Shown here piece after piece: positions 27,195 to 35,117 of a stretch of 64,000 bases of DNA. The stretch covers positions 62,001 to 126,000 of the forward strand of contig JAEWHE010000042.1 of the NCBI GenBank assembly GCA_023387965.1, read 5' to 3'. Each line of letters starts with the position of its first letter. Position 1 is the stretch's first letter. This DNA comes from Bacteroidota bacterium (GTDB lineage Bacteria; Bacteroidota; Bacteroidia; Flavobacteriales; Flavobacteriaceae). The notes under the pieces are model-generated. The model saw only the letters and a program-made list of their open reading frames with translations, did not search any database and was not told the DNA's origin. The position numbers and the translations under genes were made by a program.

Positions 27195-27803
27195 TTACAA
27201 AATGCGTTGGTTGATCACGGCGCGAACCACATCAATGGCAACCGTGTTGTATTTATCGTTAGGAATCACAATGTCTGCAAAGGCTTTTGTGGGTTCGATA
27301 AATTGCTCGTGCATGGGTTTTAGCGTGTTTTGGTAACGGTTTAAAACTTCTTGCATGTCACGACCACGTTCGGCAATGTCACGTTTTAAACGGCGAATGA
27401 GGCGTTCGTCCGAATCTGCTTGAACGTAAATTTTAATGTCAAACATTTCGCGAAGTTCCGGATTTGCCAAAATCAAAATGCCTTCCACAATCATCACTTT
27501 TCGTGGATGTGTCAAAACCGTATCGTCAGTTCTGTTGTGAGTTACGAAAGAATAAACCGGCTGATCAATGGTTTTTCCGGCTTTTAAATCTTTAAGATGT
27601 TGTGCCAAAAGTTCAAAATCTATAGCCCGAGGATGGTCAAAATTAATCAAAGCGCGTTCGTCAAAAGACAAATTGTGGTTTTCGCGGTAATAAGAGTCTT
27701 GCGAAATAATCCCGACTTCAGTTTGCGGAAGTTCGTTCATAATTTGCTGAACCACAGTTGTTTTTCCACTTCCGGTACCTCCGGCAATTCCAATAATGAG
27801 CAT
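27195..27803 (-). CDS. udk: Uridine kinase
   Basis: The protein has 202 residues. The P-loop IAGGTGSGKTTVVQQI is at residues 5-20, followed by ISQDSYYRENHNLSFDERAL, NFDHPRAIDFELL and RRLKRDIAERGRDM, all hallmarks of uridine/cytidine kinase. It phosphorylates uridine and cytidine in pyrimidine salvage. Length is normal for the family. It leads the udk-ftsB pair. Confidence 0.95.
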   Translation of the reverse strand: MLIIGIAGGTGSGKTTVVQQIMNELPQTEVGIISQDSYYRENHNLSFDERALINFDHPRAIDFELLAQHLKDLKAGKTIDQPVYSFVTHNRTDDTVLTHPRKVMIVEGILILANPELREMFDIKIYVQADSDERLIRRLKRDIAERGRDMQEVLNRYQNTLKPMHEQFIEPTKAFADIVIPNDKYNTVAIDVVRAVINQRIL

Positions 27804-27896
27804 AAAGTTGTGTTATAAAAAATTCTTTTGGCAAAAATAGAAATTTTTCCGGGAGCGCTTTTCGTTTTTTTAGTGAAAGTCGCACGTAAGCCAAAA

Positions 27897-28079
27897 TTAT
27901 TTTTTTTTCGACCAATTGTTTTGCATCTCTTGATAGGATTTTTTCGAAATTGTCGATTTGCGTTTGCTTCTCGATTTTCCTTTTTTTCGCCTTGCATTGA
28001 TGTTATTTACCAAAGAATTTTTTACGCCTAATTTGTTCTTTTTGCTTCGTTTTTTAGCTTTTTTGACCGTTTTCGCCAT
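27897..28079 (-). CDS. Small lysine/arginine-rich protein
   Basis: This 60-residue protein starts MAKTVKKAKKRSKKNKLGVK and contains KSLVNN-like and ARRKKGKSRSKRKS segments; over a third of residues are Lys or Arg. It resembles a nucleic-acid-binding or ribosome-associated small basic protein, but I do not recognise the family. ATG 28079 is preferred over an upstream TTG. A frame rich in A could arise by chance in AT-rich DNA, but the non-lysine end (ISKKSYQEMQNNWSKKK) reads like real protein. Confidence 0.6.
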   Translation of the reverse strand: MAKTVKKAKKRSKKNKLGVKNSLVNNINARRKKGKSRSKRKSTISKKSYQEMQNNWSKKK

Positions 28080-28157
28080 GATTTTCAAGAATTTATTGAC
28101 TTAAATTTACGAAAACAGTTTTGCAACAAATTGAATTTTACCAAGAAATTATCATTT

Positions 28158-28261
28158 TGGGCGTGCCCCTTCGGGTCGGGCTTTCACCACTCGCTGTTTT
28201 TTCGGCTCCACTTCGTTCCACCAAAAAAACGAGCTCAAACAAAGGCTCAATCCCTCACGCG
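28158..28261 (-). repeat. Second hairpin element type
   Basis: On the minus strand it runs from CGTGAGGGATTGAGCCTTTG to TGAAAGCCCGACCCGAAGGG then GCACGCCC. The middle pairs CTCG..TTTTTTTGG with CCGAAAAAA..CGAG. It resembles the main hairpin family in layout (GATTGA, variable stem, GTGAAAGC) but has different ends. The 28089-28474 gap also holds A-rich AATTCCA repeats and no gene I can support. Confidence 0.65.
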
Positions 28262-28262
28262 A

Positions 28263-28470
28263 GAAAAAAAATTCCAATACAAAAAATTGCTTCGCCTGTT
28301 CGCTAATCGCTCGAGTCCAAATTCCAACCATTGGGGAAAATTCCAAAAAAAAAAAAATCCAAATTCCAAAAAGAAATTCGTGCATTCGTGGCGAATTGTT
28401 GCAGAAATTCCAAACATCTTTAGGCTTTGCGCCTTTGCGAGAACCATTGCGACATTGCGGTTAAAAACTC
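28263..28470. repeat. AATTCCA-rich composite repeat, copy 1
   Basis: It contains the second copy of the 58-base repeat (28269-28326). It then aligns with 46264-46560: both have TTCCAACCA..GGGGAAAATTCC, then GTGCATTCGTGGCGA, TTGTT.CAGAAATTCCAAA and later a GCCTTTGCGA/GCCCCTTTGCGA stretch ending TTGCGGTTAA. Confidence 0.75.
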
Positions 28471-28474
28471 CCAA

Positions 28475-29842
28475 CTACAAAAAAACCACCTTCTTCGGAT
28501 TTTTTTCCACAAACGAATTAATCAATTGCATCAAATAATGATTGCTTTTTTGCATCGCTACATAATCCTTTAGCTCGGAAATATCTTGAAAACCAATTTC
28601 GTTAGGAATGTAACCCATACCGTAAAAATGCCCTTTTTCAACCCAAATACAACTGCGTTCGTCTTGCGTTCTTCCTTTGTCAAAAACCGCAAAACTTACT
28701 TTATGTTCTTCCAGCGAAGCAACAGCATCAGTCACTTTTTGGTTGTGTTCTTCAAGTTCGGGTAGATTTTCGGAGTCAAATCTTTTAAACAAAGAATCAT
28801 TGGCAATTCCAAATTGGCAAAACCTATAATCGAGATTAAAATCCTGCATTAACTTCGATAATTGGTTCACAGATTCTTGCAGCGAATAAAAATTCTGCAA
28901 CACATTCGGTTGGTTTTTAGCTAATTTTCCGACCGCGAGATATTGGTAACCATTTCTGGCTTCGTATTGAAAAAGACCAAAATTGGCTTCGTACTTTTTT
29001 AACGCCCGATTGTGAATGGGCCACAATTTTTTAATTTCGCAACATTCCAGCACCAACGCCATCAACTCCGAACCACAAACTTCAAAGGAAATTCCGTAAA
29101 TGTCGCGCAAGAAATTTTGTCGTTGCGATGTAATTTTATGACCGCCAAAATGTTGGGCTACGCGTTTTTTTAAATTATTGGCTTTGCCCACATAAACCAC
29201 GTTTTTTTCTTTGCTATAAAAATAATAAACGCCAGGTTTTTCCGGTAAATTTTCGAAATCTTCGGGCGGTAAATTAGGCGGTAAACGTTGATCCTGAGAC
29301 GTTTTTTTAATCATTTTTGCAATCACGCCATCGTCGTCACATGCTAATAATTGGCACAACAAAATAGCCGTTGCATCAGCATCTCCCCCAGCCCGATGAC
29401 GATTTTGCAAATCAATAGAAAGCGATTGGCAAAGGTTTCCTAAACTGTATGACGGAAATCCGGGTTTTATTTTTCGAGCTGCTCGAACGGTACATAATTT
29501 GTGTTTTGCGGTCCAATTAAATCCGGAATTTTGCAATTCGTGTCGCACAAACGTATGGTCGAAGTTAACATTATGAGCCACAAAAACACGATTCTCCAGC
29601 ATAGAAAAAACTTTTTCGGCTACGTCGTCAAAAATTGGCGCATCGCGAACCATTTCGTTGTTAATTCCGGTTAAGGCAAAAATGGGCAACGGAATTTCTT
29701 TTTGCGGATTTATCAAAGTTTCAAATCGTTCCAAAACTGTAATTCCGTCGTGAATAATTATGGCAATTTCGGTGATTCGGCTTCCGCTTGCGTTTCCGCC
29801 TGTGGTCTCAATATCTACGATGGCATATTCTGTCCGTTTCAT
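28475..29842 (-). CDS. DnaQ-like exonuclease fused to UvrC-type GIY-YIG nuclease
   Basis: The protein has 455 residues. Residues 1-165 are a DEDD exonuclease (YAIVDIETTGGNASG, HNVNFDHTFVRHEL, HRAGGDADATAILL). Residues 200-280 are a GIY-YIG domain: PGVYYFYSKEKNVVYVGKAN with the downstream KKRVAQHFGGH, similar to UvrC and Cho. About 170 further residues are not recognised. This fusion is known from Bacteroidota and Actinobacteria and is thought to act in repair incision plus end trimming. ATG 29842 follows AAGGAAGG and a TATCTTTG box at 29882-29889. Confidence 0.92.
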   Translation of the reverse strand: MKRTEYAIVDIETTGGNASGSRITEIAIIIHDGITVLERFETLINPQKEIPLPIFALTGINNEMVRDAPIFDDVAEKVFSMLENRVFVAHNVNFDHTFVRHELQNSGFNWTAKHKLCTVRAARKIKPGFPSYSLGNLCQSLSIDLQNRHRAGGDADATAILLCQLLACDDDGVIAKMIKKTSQDQRLPPNLPPEDFENLPEKPGVYYFYSKEKNVVYVGKANNLKKRVAQHFGGHKITSQRQNFLRDIYGISFEVCGSELMALVLECCEIKKLWPIHNRALKKYEANFGLFQYEARNGYQYLAVGKLAKNQPNVLQNFYSLQESVNQLSKLMQDFNLDYRFCQFGIANDSLFKRFDSENLPELEEHNQKVTDAVASLEEHKVSFAVFDKGRTQDERSCIWVEKGHFYGMGYIPNEIGFQDISELKDYVAMQKSNHYLMQLINSFVEKNPKKVVFL

Positions 29843-29881
29843 TCTATTCCTTCCTTTTTTGTCAAAAAATGCTGATTGCCA

Positions 29882-29889
29882 CAAAGATA
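29882..29889 (-). promoter_or_regulatory. -7 box of exonuclease/GIY-YIG gene
   Basis: TATCTTTG on the minus strand, 40 bases before ATG 29842. A frame extension to 29884 would overlap it and is rejected. Confidence 0.7.
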
Positions 29890-29953
29890 ATACGAGAAAC
29901 GAATCTCTAAAAATGAGAAATGTTAATTAACCGAATTATTTTTGATAAAAACT

Positions 29954-30799
29954 TTAAACCGCTTTTTCGAGTGTAAAAATGGTAATCTCCGGACGAACAT
30001 TAAACCTTATTTGAAACGAATGTCCAACCGCACGGTTAATGTAAAGCATTCTGCCATCTTGCAAATCAATTTCGCCCTGAGAATATTTTTTATTTTTTAC
30101 AGGTAAAATTGGTGCCGATAAAAACGGCGGTTTGCATTGTCCTCCATGCGTATGTCCGGCAAGAATCCAACCTTGATAACCATTCCAAACATCTAAATCG
30201 CAAACATCGGGATTGTGGCAAAGCACCAAATTAGCTTTGTCATGGTTTAAATTATTCATCACTTTTTCCGGATTAAAATTCAAACCCCAAAAATCATCAA
30301 ATCCTATAATGTTGAGACCGGAAACTTCCACTTCGTCATTTCGCAACATGTGAATACCAGCTTCGTTTAGTTGAGCCGTAATTTTATCGGCAACATCTTG
30401 TTCCGCCCAATTCTTTCCATAATCGTGATTTCCGAGAATGCCAAGAGTTGCGACCGTACCTTTTACAGTATGTTCCAAAACTTTATCCAATTGCGAAAAT
30501 TGCTCTTCATCTTCATAACTTACATAATCGCCAGTGTAAACTACAAAATCAGGATTGAGTTTTTGTGCTTTTTGGAAAGATTCTATGATGTAACTGTAGT
30601 CAAATCTATTACCGATGTGAACATCACTAATTTGCATCAAAGTTTTACCAACCAAATGATTTGGCAAGTTAGCAATAGGCATTTTTTTGTGTACAAATTC
30701 TAGCCAAAAAGGTTCAATTTGCCAGGTATAAAAACCTGTAAAAATCCCTAAACCAACGGCTCCCCAAAATGTTCGTTTTATAAATTTTCGTCTGTTCAT
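29954..30799 (-). CDS. Metallophosphoesterase with Tat-like signal anchor
   Basis: The protein has 281 residues. The first 35 residues contain NRRKFIKRTF followed by a hydrophobic stretch, resembling a twin-arginine signal or anchor. The calcineurin-like motifs are complete: DVHIGNRFD, YTGDYVSYE, GNHDYGKNW and AGHTHGGQCKPP. These form the di-metal site of the YkuE/YaeI-like phosphodiesterases, which may act on lipid-linked substrates such as UDP-diacylglucosamine. The active domain would face the periplasm. Confidence 0.9.
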   Translation of the reverse strand: MNRRKFIKRTFWGAVGLGIFTGFYTWQIEPFWLEFVHKKMPIANLPNHLVGKTLMQISDVHIGNRFDYSYIIESFQKAQKLNPDFVVYTGDYVSYEDEEQFSQLDKVLEHTVKGTVATLGILGNHDYGKNWAEQDVADKITAQLNEAGIHMLRNDEVEVSGLNIIGFDDFWGLNFNPEKVMNNLNHDKANLVLCHNPDVCDLDVWNGYQGWILAGHTHGGQCKPPFLSAPILPVKNKKYSQGEIDLQDGRMLYINRAVGHSFQIRFNVRPEITIFTLEKAV

Positions 30800-30934
30800 T
30801 ATTGTAAATTGGCTTCGAAATAAAACTTCAAAGGTAACGAGAGTTTTAAATGTTTAGTATCGAAAAGTACTTCTTTTGAGGAAATTTTGCGAAAGCGAAA
30901 AAAAAAAGAAAAAAAAATTTACTCCAGAAACCGC

Positions 30935-30964
30935 ACAAAAAAACCCGCAAATAAATTTGCGGGT
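30935..30964 (-). terminator. Rho-independent terminator of tRNA-Pro
   Basis: ACCCGCAAAT pairs with ATTTGCGGGT around a 2-base loop, with a T-run on the minus strand. It lies 26 bases after the tRNA end. Confidence 0.85.
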
Positions 30965-30989
30965 CTTCTGAGTAACAATTTAAAAAAGT

Positions 30990-31063
30990 CGGGGTGGCAG
31001 GATTCGAACCTGCGACCTCCTGGTCCCAAACCAGGCGCGATGACCGGGCTACGCTACACCCCG
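30990..31063 (-). tRNA. tRNA-Pro (anticodon UGG)
   Basis: On the minus strand the 74-base gene starts CGGGGTGTAGCGTAGCCCGG and ends CCACCCCG. The acceptor stem pairs CGGGGTG with CACCCCG. The anticodon arm is CCTGG-TTTGGGA-CCAGG, giving anticodon TGG. The T arm is GCAGG-TTCGAAT-CCTGC. CCA is not encoded. It stands alone, upstream of its own terminator. Confidence 0.98.
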
Positions 31064-31187
31064 AATTTGTGAGTGCAAATATACTTCTATTTTTATTATG
31101 TGCAAATTTTTTTTCGGAAATAACCATAGGCTATTTTTTTATAGTTAAAACTAATTTATTCGGCTTTACTTTCAAGTTAGAAAACCT

Positions 31188-31195
31188 TATTTTTG
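31188..31195 (+). promoter_or_regulatory. -7 box of trxB
   Basis: TATTTTTG fits TAnnTTTG, 26 bases before the trxB ATG. Confidence 0.6.
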
Positions 31196-31220
31196 CTTAC
31201 TTTTTAAAACAAACTTTACT

Positions 31221-32168
31221 ATGTCTGATACGATTGAAAAAATAAAATGCCTGATCATTGGTTCGGGTCCTGCGGGATATTCTGCTGCAATTTATGCCGC
31301 AAGAGCTGATATGAAACCTATCATGTACACCGGAATGGAACCTGGAGGACAATTGACTACTACTACAGAAGTTGACAATTTCCCAGGTTATCCTGAAGGA
31401 ATCGATGGTCCGACGATGATGCTTCAGTTACAGCAACAAGCGGAACGTTTTGGTACCGAAGTGAGAATTGGTATGGCAACTGCTGTAGAATTTTCTAAAG
31501 AAAAGGGTGGATTTCACAAAGTAATCATTGATGGAAATAAAGAAATTCACGCACAAACAGTAATCGTTTCTACAGGAGCGACAGCAAAATATTTAGGATT
31601 GCCAAGTGAACAAAAATTGCGTGGTGGCGGTGTTTCGGCATGTGCAGTTTGCGACGGATTTTTTTACAAAGGTCAAGATGTAGCTATTGTTGGTGCCGGA
31701 GATACGGCTGCTGAAGAAGCAACTTATTTGGCAAATATTTGCAAAAGCGTGACAATGCTGGTAAGAAAAGATGCGATGAGAGCTTCGAAAGCCATGCAAC
31801 ATAGAGTGGAAAATACACCAAATTTAAAAGTTTTATTCAACACCGAAGTTGATGAAGTTTTAGGAGATCAAGTGGTTGAAGGCTTGCGAATGGTGAATAA
31901 TGTTACGGGTGAAAAGGAAGAAATTGCAATCACCGGACTTTTTATTGCCATTGGTCATAAACCTAACACCGATATTTTTAAAGGTCAATTAGACATGGAC
32001 GAAACCGGTTATTTGATTACCGCGGGGAAATCTACCAAGACTAATTTACCGGGTGTTTTTGCAGCTGGAGATGTTCAGGATAAAGAATACCGTCAAGCCA
32101 TTACTGCGGCTGGAACAGGATGTATGGCGGCTTTAGATGCGGAGCGATACTTAGCAACTTTGGAGTAA
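31221..32168 (+). CDS. trxB: Thioredoxin-disulfide reductase
   Basis: The protein has 315 residues. The FAD-binding motif is IGSGPAGYSAAIYAARAD, the redox-active CxxC is ACAVCDGFF, the NADPH-binding motif is IVGAGDTAAEEATYLA and the C-terminal FAD motif is GVFAAGDVQDKEYRQA. It reduces thioredoxin with NADPH. Length and all catalytic residues are normal. Its 3' end is followed by short duplications and a long inverted repeat. Confidence 0.96.
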   Translation: MSDTIEKIKCLIIGSGPAGYSAAIYAARADMKPIMYTGMEPGGQLTTTTEVDNFPGYPEGIDGPTMMLQLQQQAERFGTEVRIGMATAVEFSKEKGGFHKVIIDGNKEIHAQTVIVSTGATAKYLGLPSEQKLRGGGVSACAVCDGFFYKGQDVAIVGAGDTAAEEATYLANICKSVTMLVRKDAMRASKAMQHRVENTPNLKVLFNTEVDEVLGDQVVEGLRMVNNVTGEKEEIAITGLFIAIGHKPNTDIFKGQLDMDETGYLITAGKSTKTNLPGVFAAGDVQDKEYRQAITAAGTGCMAALDAERYLATLE

Positions 32169-32241
32169 ATTTTTAAAAAAAATTAATTAAAGTTTGCTGA
32201 AAGATTTTTAGCGACTTTGGAGTAATTTATTCAAAATATTT

Positions 32242-32292
32242 AAATTAGTGAATTTGTGGCGAAGTTTTTAACCACGAATTCACTAATTTTTT
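32242..32292 (+). terminator. Long inverted repeat, likely trxB terminator
   Basis: AAATTAGTGAATTtGTGG pairs with CCACGAATTCACTAATTT (17 of 18) around a 12-base loop and is followed by six T. It lies 74 bases past the trxB stop. Confidence 0.65.
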
Positions 32293-32442
32293 GAATTAAA
32301 ACTGTTAAAAATCATTGAAATCTGAGTGGCAAGTTTCTAGCCGCTGATTCGCTGATTTTTTTATAATTAAAAATCATTGAAGTCTGAGTTGAAATTTGCC
32401 AAACAAGCCTGCCGCAATTTTTAGGGCCTCTTTGCATCAACT

Positions 32443-32886
32443 TTAAGTATTCACGTCCAAATCCTCAATATAATCCCGATACTCATAAAAAAACCGTTCA
32501 AAAGCATCCATATTTTCGTAGAAAAAATCGAAAATTTCTGGCCAAGTGTTGCGGTTCATTAAGCTGATTCCGGTTTTTTCAACCCACACTTTGCTGATGA
32601 CTTTTCCGGTTTCTAAGTGAAAATTTCGCTCGAAAATTGCATCGGGAAGAAATTCATCTAACAAAATCTGCTTCAGGGACTCTAATTTCTCGAAGTAGAT
32701 TTTTCTTTTGTTTTGGTCTTTCGGTTCAATGTCAATCATCACTTGCGCTTTTTTATTATCGACATAAAACTTAAAGGAAAAATCCTTGATTTTCGTATCG
32801 TACAAAAGCCATTTTCGTGGATATTCTTCGGCAAATTGTATCCAGAATTCTTTTTTGATGATTTGTGCTTCGGCTTTGCTGTACAT
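32443..32886 (-). CDS. DUF4268 domain protein
   Basis: This 147-residue protein begins MYSKAEAQIIKKEFWIQFAE and contains the DUF4268 pattern of aromatic and acidic residues (IEPKDQNKRKIYFEKLESLK, VWVEKTGISLMNRNTWPEIF). DUF4268 also occurs at the end of some restriction or nuclease proteins, but here it is standalone. The function is unknown. The short alternating alpha/beta layout suggests a soluble protein. It is divergent from the NUDIX gene. Confidence 0.82.
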   Translation of the reverse strand: MYSKAEAQIIKKEFWIQFAEEYPRKWLLYDTKIKDFSFKFYVDNKKAQVMIDIEPKDQNKRKIYFEKLESLKQILLDEFLPDAIFERNFHLETGKVISKVWVEKTGISLMNRNTWPEIFDFFYENMDAFERFFYEYRDYIEDLDVNT

Positions 32887-32934
32887 GATTTTATGAATTT
32901 TATTTGGTATCTTTAAGTTACAAAAAATACCAAA

Positions 32935-33573
32935 ATGAAATATTCTGAGTTTGTAAAATTTCTCCCAAAAATAATAAATCTATCCTTACCCGGTTTTGAA
33001 GCCCACGCCAAAATGGCTCCTCTGGACCGAATTGCCACTCTCAAACAGCCGATTTTTCCAGAAAACTCTAAAAAAGCAGCAGTGATGATGCTTTTTTATC
33101 CCAAAAATAATGACGTTTTTTTAGCTTTAATTTTACGCAATTCATACAAAGGCGTGCATTCGTCCCAAATTGCGTTTCCCGGCGGAAAAGTGGAAGTTTC
33201 GGATGCTGATTTAAAACAAACGGCTTTGCGGGAAACTTTTGAAGAAATTGGTATTGACAATAATTCCATTGAGGTGATTCGTCAATTTTCGGAAATATTT
33301 ATTCCGCCAAGTAATTTTGTGGTAACACCTTTTTTGGGTTTGTCACATTCCGAAATTATTTTTAATCCAAGCGAACGTGAAGTTGCCGGCATGATTGAAG
33401 TTTCTATTGATGAAATTTTAGATGATGCGAATGTTTCCGCAGTATCACTAACCACTTCTTACGCCGAAAATTGGGAAGTTCCCGCTTTTAAATTTGGCGA
33501 ATTTGTGGTTTGGGGTGCGACCGCCATGATGCTCAACGAACTTAAAGAAGTCATAAAAACTGCGTTAAAATAA
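32935..33573 (+). CDS. NUDIX hydrolase, CoA diphosphatase-like
   Basis: The protein has 212 residues. The NUDIX box is GGKVEVSDADLKQTALRETF followed by EEIGI, preceded by HSSQIAFPGGK, which is the UPF0035 signature of CoA pyrophosphatases (NudL/YeaB). It hydrolyses CoA or related nucleoside diphosphate derivatives to phosphopantetheine and adenosine phosphate. A TATCTTTA sequence at 32908-32915 is the likely -7 element. It is followed after 43 bases by plsC with its own promoter-like box. Confidence 0.9.
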   Translation: MKYSEFVKFLPKIINLSLPGFEAHAKMAPLDRIATLKQPIFPENSKKAAVMMLFYPKNNDVFLALILRNSYKGVHSSQIAFPGGKVEVSDADLKQTALRETFEEIGIDNNSIEVIRQFSEIFIPPSNFVVTPFLGLSHSEIIFNPSEREVAGMIEVSIDEILDDANVSAVSLTTSYAENWEVPAFKFGEFVVWGATAMMLNELKEVIKTALK

Positions 33574-33584
33574 GGTTGATTTCG

Positions 33585-33592
33585 TAAATTTG
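33585..33592 (+). promoter_or_regulatory. -7 box of plsC-like gene
   Basis: TAAATTTG fits TAnnTTTG, 25 bases before the ATG. Confidence 0.6.
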
Positions 33593-33616
33593 CCGTTCTA
33601 AAATTTAAAATAAAAC

Positions 33617-34432
33617 ATGGGATTGTTTAAAAGAAATCCTTTCGGACATATACTTTTCTTAAAAAAATGGCTCATCAGGTTTTTCGGAATGCTCACGCAC
33701 AGAAGATACCGTGGCTTTAACGAACTCCAAATCGAAGGTTCGGAAATTATCAGAAATTTACCCGAAAAAAACGTACTTTTTATTTCTAACCACCAAACGT
33801 ATTTTGCGGATGTTGTGGCTATGTTTCATGTTTTTAACGCAGCATTAAAAGGCAGAGAAGATAGTATCAAAAACATTGGTTACATCTGGAATCCCAAATT
33901 AAATATTTATTACGTTGCCGCAAAAGAAACCATGAAAGAAGGTTTGCTACCGCGAATTCTCTCTTATGCAGGAGCTATAACTGTTGAAAGAACTTGGCGT
34001 TCCAAAGGAAAAGATGTGCAACGCGAAGTAAATTTAAACGATACCGAAAACATAAAAATTGCGCTCGAAGACGGTTGGGTAATTACTTTTCCACAAGGGA
34101 CAACACGTTCGTTTAAACCTGTGAGAAAAGGAACGGCTCATATCATTAAGCAACACAAACCGATTGTGGTTCCCATTGTAATCGATGGTTTCCGAAGATC
34201 GTTTGATAGAAAAGGACTTCGGTTAAAGAAAAAAGGAATTCTCCAATCGTTTATCATTAAAGAACCTTTGCAAATTGATTACGAAAATAATTCTGTTGAA
34301 GAAATCGTGGAAATGGTAGAATTTGCCATTGAGCAACATTCCTCGTTTCTAAAAGTGTTGCCGCCGGAAATGCAGGAAGAAGTTTTAAAAACCGAAGAAG
34401 AACTCAACAAAAAACGCCGTTGGGAATACTAA
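33617..34432 (+). CDS. plsC: 1-acyl-sn-glycerol-3-phosphate acyltransferase
   Basis: The protein has 271 residues. The acyltransferase HX4D motif is SNHQTYFADVVAM, the second block is AAKETMKEGLLPRILSYAGA, and FPQGTTRSFKPVRKGTAHII and VPIVIDGFRRS are blocks III and IV. It adds the second acyl chain in phosphatidic acid synthesis at the inner membrane. The FPQGTTR form in place of FPEGTR is a variant seen in Bacteroidota. It ends at a bidirectional terminator. Confidence 0.88.
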   Translation: MGLFKRNPFGHILFLKKWLIRFFGMLTHRRYRGFNELQIEGSEIIRNLPEKNVLFISNHQTYFADVVAMFHVFNAALKGREDSIKNIGYIWNPKLNIYYVAAKETMKEGLLPRILSYAGAITVERTWRSKGKDVQREVNLNDTENIKIALEDGWVITFPQGTTRSFKPVRKGTAHIIKQHKPIVVPIVIDGFRRSFDRKGLRLKKKGILQSFIIKEPLQIDYENNSVEEIVEMVEFAIEQHSSFLKVLPPEMQEEVLKTEEELNKKRRWEY

Positions 34433-34436
34433 TAAA

Positions 34437-34458
34437 AAAATCCGCAGTTGCGGATTTT
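34437..34458. terminator. Bidirectional terminator
   Basis: AAAATCCGCA pairs with TGCGGATTTT, with A-runs and T-runs on both sides. It serves the convergent plsC and four-segment membrane protein genes. Confidence 0.85.
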
Positions 34459-34463
34459 CTTTT

Positions 34464-35105
34464 TTATAACTCAATTTTTTTAAGCTCTTGATAATTTTTA
34501 TACAATTTACGTAGTAAAAATCCGTAAACCAGTCGGTAAAATAACCAAAACAGTCCAAACATTGCGGCAAACATGACTAAAAATAAAACCGCAGTCACGA
34601 TCCAAATAAGCGTTGAATTATCGTGTTGAGAAATTTGGTTAAACGTTTCAATCATTTTCGGGTCATACAAACAACTACAAACCAGCACTAACGCAAAAAT
34701 AAAAACAAACATCGTCAGGTTGTAGTAAATGTAATATTGCACCGTTTTGCGCGATTTTAAAATACTTTGCATCAAATTTTTAGCCGAATCCGTTACCGAA
34801 ATCGCTCTAAAATTTTTGTAGAAAAAATAAATAAAACCAATTACAACCGCGTAATTCATGTACGTCAAAACGTTCATAACAGTAAGAATATGCATCATTT
34901 CTAACCGCTGAACATAGTTTTCGTCCGAAACCACAAGTCCTAAAACAGTTAAAATCACAAACTCAATCATGCTAATGACCAAAATCCACTTCACCACAGA
35001 CGACGAACTTTTGTGGATCATTTTATAAATGTCCAACTCCGAAATTTGGCGAAAACTACTCTCGCTACGTTTCCAGTCCTTCTTTAATAAATCTAACTCT
35101 TCCAT
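34464..35105 (-). CDS. Four-segment membrane protein next to sigma factor
   Basis: The protein has 213 residues. The N-terminal 40 residues are soluble (LLKKDWKRSESSFRQISELD), followed by four hydrophobic segments near 42-60, 80-100, 125-145 and 165-190. I do not recognise a family. It starts 12 bases after the sigma-factor stop, so the two are probably coexpressed, and a role as membrane anti-sigma or sensor is inferred only from that position. Confidence 0.75.
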   Translation of the reverse strand: MEELDLLKKDWKRSESSFRQISELDIYKMIHKSSSSVVKWILVISMIEFVILTVLGLVVSDENYVQRLEMMHILTVMNVLTYMNYAVVIGFIYFFYKNFRAISVTDSAKNLMQSILKSRKTVQYYIYYNLTMFVFIFALVLVCSCLYDPKMIETFNQISQHDNSTLIWIVTAVLFLVMFAAMFGLFWLFYRLVYGFLLRKLYKNYQELKKIEL

Positions 35106-35117
35106 ATTTCATTGCCC

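Noticed and set aside
28121..28538. Several overlapping open frames in the 28 kb gap
   Set aside because: They are translations of A-rich AATTCCA repeats and the second hairpin element, with no protein-like composition.
30846..31245. Open frames on both strands across the tRNA
   Set aside because: They cross tRNA-Pro and its terminator; no family similarity.
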